Made by a program: the position numbers and the translations under genes | Assembly (NCBI RefSeq): GCF_900141805.1 | Contig: NZ_FQYN01000001.1 | Coordinates: 1 to 64,000, forward strand | DNA from: Hymenobacter daecheongensis DSM 21074 | GTDB taxonomy: Bacteria; Bacteroidota; Bacteroidia; Cytophagales; Hymenobacteraceae | Length of the DNA: 64,000 bases | Direction of reading: 5' to 3' | The notes under the pieces: generated by a model | What the model saw: only the letters and a program-made list of their open reading frames with translations | Databases searched by the model: none | What the model was told of the DNA's origin: nothing | In this document: piece by piece, positions 61,175 through 64,000 of the stretch | Layout of the letters: each line of letters opens with the position of its first letter | How positions within the stretch are numbered: the stretch's first letter is position 1

Positions 61175-61738
61175 CTACCGGCCGGCCCGGATGCGGCTCA
61201 GCGACACCTGCGTGATGCCCAGGTACGCCGCCAAATCGCCTAGGCTAATGCGCTGCAGCAAGGGCGCTTTTTCCTGCACAAACAACTGGTAGCGCGTGGT
61301 GGCATTTTCCTCCAGCATCTCGCTGATGCGCTTCATCATGCCAACGGAGGCGAAGGCCAGCAGCTGCCGAAACAGCGTTTCGACGGCGTGATGCCGGTGG
61401 CAGAGGCGCTCAATATCCGGGCGCGCAATGCTGTAGACCGTGGTAGGCTCCAGGGCCAGCAGCTGGTATTTGGAGGGGGCGCTGGTCAGGTAGCTGTTGA
61501 TTTCCGTGAACAGGATAGTCTCCTTGAAGAAGGTCATAATGAACTCCTTGTCCTCCTTGTAGAACGATGACTTCACCAGCCCCTGCTCGATAAAGTGGTA
61601 ATGCTGGCTAACCTGCCCGGCCCGGAGCAGACAGGTGCCTTTGGGAAACTCCTGCCGCACGAAGGCCTGCAGCAGCTCGTCGCGGGCCGGCGGGTCGAGC
61701 TTCACAATTCGGTCGGTATAAGCCAAAACTGGGTGCAT
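61175..61738 (-). CDS. Crp/Fnr family transcriptional regulator
   Basis: A 187-residue regulator with an N-terminal cyclic nucleotide-binding-like domain (about residues 10-115, FPKGTCLLRAGQVSQHYHFIEQGLVK in parts, then FFKETILFTEINSY) and a C-terminal helix-turn-helix (about 160-187, LGDLAAYLGITQVSLSRIR). Such short Crp-like proteins are common in Bacteroidota; the usual effector-binding residues are not obviously conserved. It is oriented like the DoxX and YdeI genes downstream and may control them. CAAATTTG ends five bases before the ATG, suggesting a nearly leaderless mRNA. Confidence 0.88.
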   Translation of the reverse strand: MHPVLAYTDRIVKLDPPARDELLQAFVRQEFPKGTCLLRAGQVSQHYHFIEQGLVKSSFYKEDKEFIMTFFKETILFTEINSYLTSAPSKYQLLALEPTTVYSIARPDIERLCHRHHAVETLFRQLLAFASVGMMKRISEMLEENATTRYQLFVQEKAPLLQRISLGDLAAYLGITQVSLSRIRAGR

Positions 61739-61831
61739 GCCCGCAAATTTGGCAGAATAGTCCGCAACGGCGGGCGCGTGGATAGGCCGCCGGGCAGGGC
61801 ACGTTTCACCGGCCTCAGGACTGGCAAATTC

Positions 61832-62413
61832 TCACAACAGCAGCAGATACATATTCTTCAGCAGCCCGCTCAACTGTTTGCGCATAATGCGCAGGGCTTT
61901 GCCCATCTGGTTTTCCACGGTTTTCGGCGAGATATCCAGCGTTTCCGCAATCTGCTGGTAGCTCAGCTCGTCGTAGCGGCTCATGGTGAACACGGCCCGG
62001 CACTGCGGCGGCAGCCGGGCCAGCGCGGCCGCCACCGAGGCTTCGGCCTCCTGCTGATACAGCGCGTGCAGGGCGTTGTCGGCGGCGGGCTCGGCGGCGG
62101 CGGGCAGCTCGGCCCAGGGCACCTGCCGCTGGTGGCGCTCGGTGTGGCGCAGCGCCGCGTTTAGCGCCGCCCGGTACAGATACGCGCCGTAAGTAGTGCT
62201 GACAGTCAGCGTGTCGCGGCTGTTCCAGATGCGCAGGAACACATCCTGTAGCAGGTCTTCCGTCACGGCGCGGTCCTGCACCACGCGGTGAATCACATTG
62301 CCCAGCGGGCGGTAAAACTCCCGGAACAGCAGTTCCATAAACGCCTCCGCATCCGTCGCCCGCAGGTGGGCGAGGCGGGCTTCGAGCGCAGCTTCGGACG
62401 GGGGAACAGCCAT
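61832..62413 (-). CDS. ECF sigma factor (sigma-70 family)
   Basis: A 193-residue sigma factor. Region 2 (about residues 20-90, LLFREFYRPLGNVIHRVVQD and AVTEDLLQDVFLRIW) and region 4 (about 125-180, LARLPPQCRAVFTMSRYDELSYQQIAETL and SPKTVENQMGKALR) are intact, and the end MYLLLL is typical for the Bacteroidota ECF group paired with FecR. No anti-sigma gene is adjacent; the only FecR in the window lies at 54407, six kilobases away on the same strand. A TAGCTTTG element is 57 bases upstream. It may control the receptor cluster, but this is inference. Confidence 0.92.
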   Translation of the reverse strand: MAVPPSEAALEARLAHLRATDAEAFMELLFREFYRPLGNVIHRVVQDRAVTEDLLQDVFLRIWNSRDTLTVSTTYGAYLYRAALNAALRHTERHQRQVPWAELPAAAEPAADNALHALYQQEAEASVAAALARLPPQCRAVFTMSRYDELSYQQIAETLDISPKTVENQMGKALRIMRKQLSGLLKNMYLLLL

Positions 62414-62469
62414 GGTGCGGGGTGGCAGCGGGGCCCTGATCAGCCGGATTCTTTAGCACAATTCTGCGC

Positions 62470-62477
62470 CAAAGCTA
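62470..62477 (-). promoter_or_regulatory. -7 promoter element (TAGCTTTG) of the ECF sigma gene
   Basis: Perfect TAnnTTTG on the minus strand with a predicted leader of about 53 bases. A perfect -7 suggests housekeeping sigma control rather than autoregulation. Confidence 0.5.
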
Positions 62478-62533
62478 CACTATATAGCGTTGCAGCTATT
62501 GCCAACGACCGGTTTGTGCGCTTCCGGCTGCTT

Positions 62534-63847
62534 TCAGACTGCCGGCTCGGCCTGTTTCGGGGTCAGGTCGAGGGTGCGCAGCTTATCGGCCCGCCACGCC
62601 GTGACGCCCACCACGCCCAGCGTCATCAGCCCTCCAAACACCACCGAGGGCACCACGCCCAGCCACCGGGCCATCACCCCCGACTCAAAGGCCCCAATCT
62701 CGTTGCTGGAGCCGATAAAGATGTTGTTCACCGCCGACACGCGCCCTTTCATGTATTCGGGCGTGAAGGTGTGAATGAGTGTGGAGCGCACGATAACCGA
62801 CACGGAATCGAACACGCCGGTGAGAAACAGCAGAAACAACGAAAGCCAGAAGTTAGTGGACAGCGCAAACGCAATGGTGGCCGCGCCGAAGCCTGCCACC
62901 GCCCACAGCAGCTTGCGGCCCGCGTGTCGCCACAGCGGAAAGTACGTCAGCGCCACGGCCATCAGCACCGAGCCCACGGCCGGCGCGGCCCGCAGGTAGC
63001 CGTAGCCCTGGGCTCCCACTTTCAGAATGGTATCGGCAAAGATGGGCAGCAGGGCCACGGCCCCGCCAAACAGCACCGCAAACAGATCCAACGACAGCGC
63101 CGCCAGCACCAGCTGGTTGCCGAAAATGAACTGCACGCCCGTCAGCAGGCTTTCCTTCAGGCTGGGCTTCTCGCCCTCGCGGACGGGCAGCGGCCGGCCG
63201 GCAATGGACACATACAGCCCCAGCGCCAGCGCCATCAGCCCCGCATCCACGGCGTAGGCCGTCGTGATGCCGGTTTCGGGATGCACGCGGCCCGCAAAGC
63301 CGATAATCAGTCCGCCAATGGCCGGCCCGATGACCGACGAGGCCTGCCAGGTAGTGCTGTTCCAGGTAATGGCGTTCGAAAGCCGCTCCCGGTCGGGCAG
63401 CAGCTGGGGCATAAACGAGAACAGCGCCGGCCCCAGAAAGCCCCGCGCAATGCCGCTCACAAACAGCACCGCGTATAGCGGCAGCGTATACAAGGCTTCC
63501 TTCGCCAGCAAAGGCCGCCCCCACGGCCCCGACAGCCACCACAATGCCACCGAACACAGCAGCAGCACCGCCACGGCCAACACGATGATGTTTTTGCGCC
63601 GCACCGAGTCGGCCACGTGCCCGGCATACAGCGATACCACGATGCTGGGAATGGCCTCGGCCAGCCCGATCAGGCCCAGCGCCAGCGGGTCGCCGGTAAG
63701 CTTCAGAATCTGCCAGCTCACCACCGCGCCCTGGATCTGGGTGGCAATGACCATGCTGGCCCGGGCCGAAATCAGGCGGCGGAAATCCGGAATCCGCAAC
63801 GCGGCGTATGGGTCATGACGAAGGGGAGCGGGGGCGGCAGCTGGCAT
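62534..63847 (-). CDS. MFS transporter, EntS-like
   Basis: A 437-residue inner-membrane transporter with 12 hydrophobic helices. The N terminus (YAALRIPDFRRLISARASMVIATQIQG in parts) and the loop GLAEAIPSIVVSLYAGHVADSVRRK (in parts) with the motif-A-like GHVADSVRR fit the EntS/DHA3-type branch of the family that exports siderophores or drugs. The substrate is unknown, and the nearby TonB receptor and sigma factor do not prove a siderophore link. A TACCTTTG element is 29 bases upstream. Confidence 0.88.
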   Translation of the reverse strand: MPAAAPAPLRHDPYAALRIPDFRRLISARASMVIATQIQGAVVSWQILKLTGDPLALGLIGLAEAIPSIVVSLYAGHVADSVRRKNIIVLAVAVLLLCSVALWWLSGPWGRPLLAKEALYTLPLYAVLFVSGIARGFLGPALFSFMPQLLPDRERLSNAITWNSTTWQASSVIGPAIGGLIIGFAGRVHPETGITTAYAVDAGLMALALGLYVSIAGRPLPVREGEKPSLKESLLTGVQFIFGNQLVLAALSLDLFAVLFGGAVALLPIFADTILKVGAQGYGYLRAAPAVGSVLMAVALTYFPLWRHAGRKLLWAVAGFGAATIAFALSTNFWLSLFLLFLTGVFDSVSVIVRSTLIHTFTPEYMKGRVSAVNNIFIGSSNEIGAFESGVMARWLGVVPSVVFGGLMTLGVVGVTAWRADKLRTLDLTPKQAEPAV

Positions 63848-63875
63848 AGCGGAAACGAGTCGGGTGGAAGCGGGC

Positions 63876-63883
63876 CAAAGGTA
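63876..63883 (-). promoter_or_regulatory. -7 promoter element (TACCTTTG) of the MFS transporter gene
   Basis: Perfect TAnnTTTG on the minus strand; predicted leader of about 24 bases. Confidence 0.55.
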
Positions 63884-64000
63884 GCGGGAAACCCGCCCTG
63901 GGCACTAAACCCGCCTATGTTTCAGATGCCGGGCCGCCGCGCTACTGTGCTGCAGCAACCGTCTATTTTCTCCTATCTTGCCCTCTATACACTGCGCCAT

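Overview
The window reads as a chromosomal stretch of a GC-rich member of the Bacteroidota, most likely Hymenobacter or a close relative (Hymenobacteraceae, Cytophagales). The evidence is a GC-rich coding sequence; promoters of the Bacteroidota type (TAnnTTTG -7 element) in front of many genes; two proteins with type IX secretion C-terminal domains; lineage-typical families (DUF2480, DUF4907, DUF4249, FecR with a DUF4974-like end, head-GIN lipoproteins, RemB/Wzi-like outer-membrane protein); and housekeeping proteins of Bacteroidota flavour. No phage, transposase, integrase, CRISPR array or obvious genomic island is visible.

Layout. 1-450 holds tandem minus-strand promoter motifs that look like an rRNA operon promoter region whose genes would lie left of the window. 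451-8675 is a minus-strand run: serine hydrolase, lipoprotein, amino-acid permease, DUF2480, tsaB, an orphan DUF433 gene, ctpA, rnpA and rpmH. 8829-10541 is a kelch/T9SS protein with a DUF4907 lipoprotein. 10625-13201 (plus) is an M61 peptidase and a lipoprotein. 13287-14885 (minus) is a small disordered protein, a PfkB sugar kinase and tRNA-His. 15236-19192 has a DEAD-box helicase, a small membrane protein, upp and a FemAB/GNAT-like protein. 19340-27073 is mostly plus: RemB/Wzi-like protein, an unknown small protein, a Rieske lipoprotein (minus), an MsbA-like ABC exporter, a membrane protein, gmhA and a ComM-like ATPase. tRNA-Lys and pyrD follow, then membrane and beta-barrel proteins to 33062. 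33202-42547 (minus) has an M20 peptidase, a STAS-like protein, plsY, a very large exported protein of unknown function (1815 aa) and prmA. 42831-50226 has a secreted subtilase (plus) and a minus-strand set: a DUF6150-like protein, tpiA, a TspO-like protein, a small beta-barrel and uvrA. A plus-strand alpha/beta hydrolase with a missing nucleophile follows at 50532-52040.

52122-62413 (minus) is the most accessory-like part: an STN-domain surface-repeat protein, a FecR anti-sigma factor, a DUF4249 lipoprotein, a TonB-dependent receptor without its own STN domain and a head-GIN lipoprotein. A small YdeI/DoxX/Crp group and an ECF sigma factor come next, and the window closes with an MFS transporter. 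The FecR, STN, receptor and sigma genes suggest a cell-surface signalling system whose STN signalling domain has been moved from the receptor onto a separate surface protein.

Two general patterns stand out. Several genes have the -7 promoter element so close to the start codon that the predicted mRNA is leaderless or nearly so. Many intergenic gaps also carry long inverted repeats belonging to several families, some at convergent gene ends.
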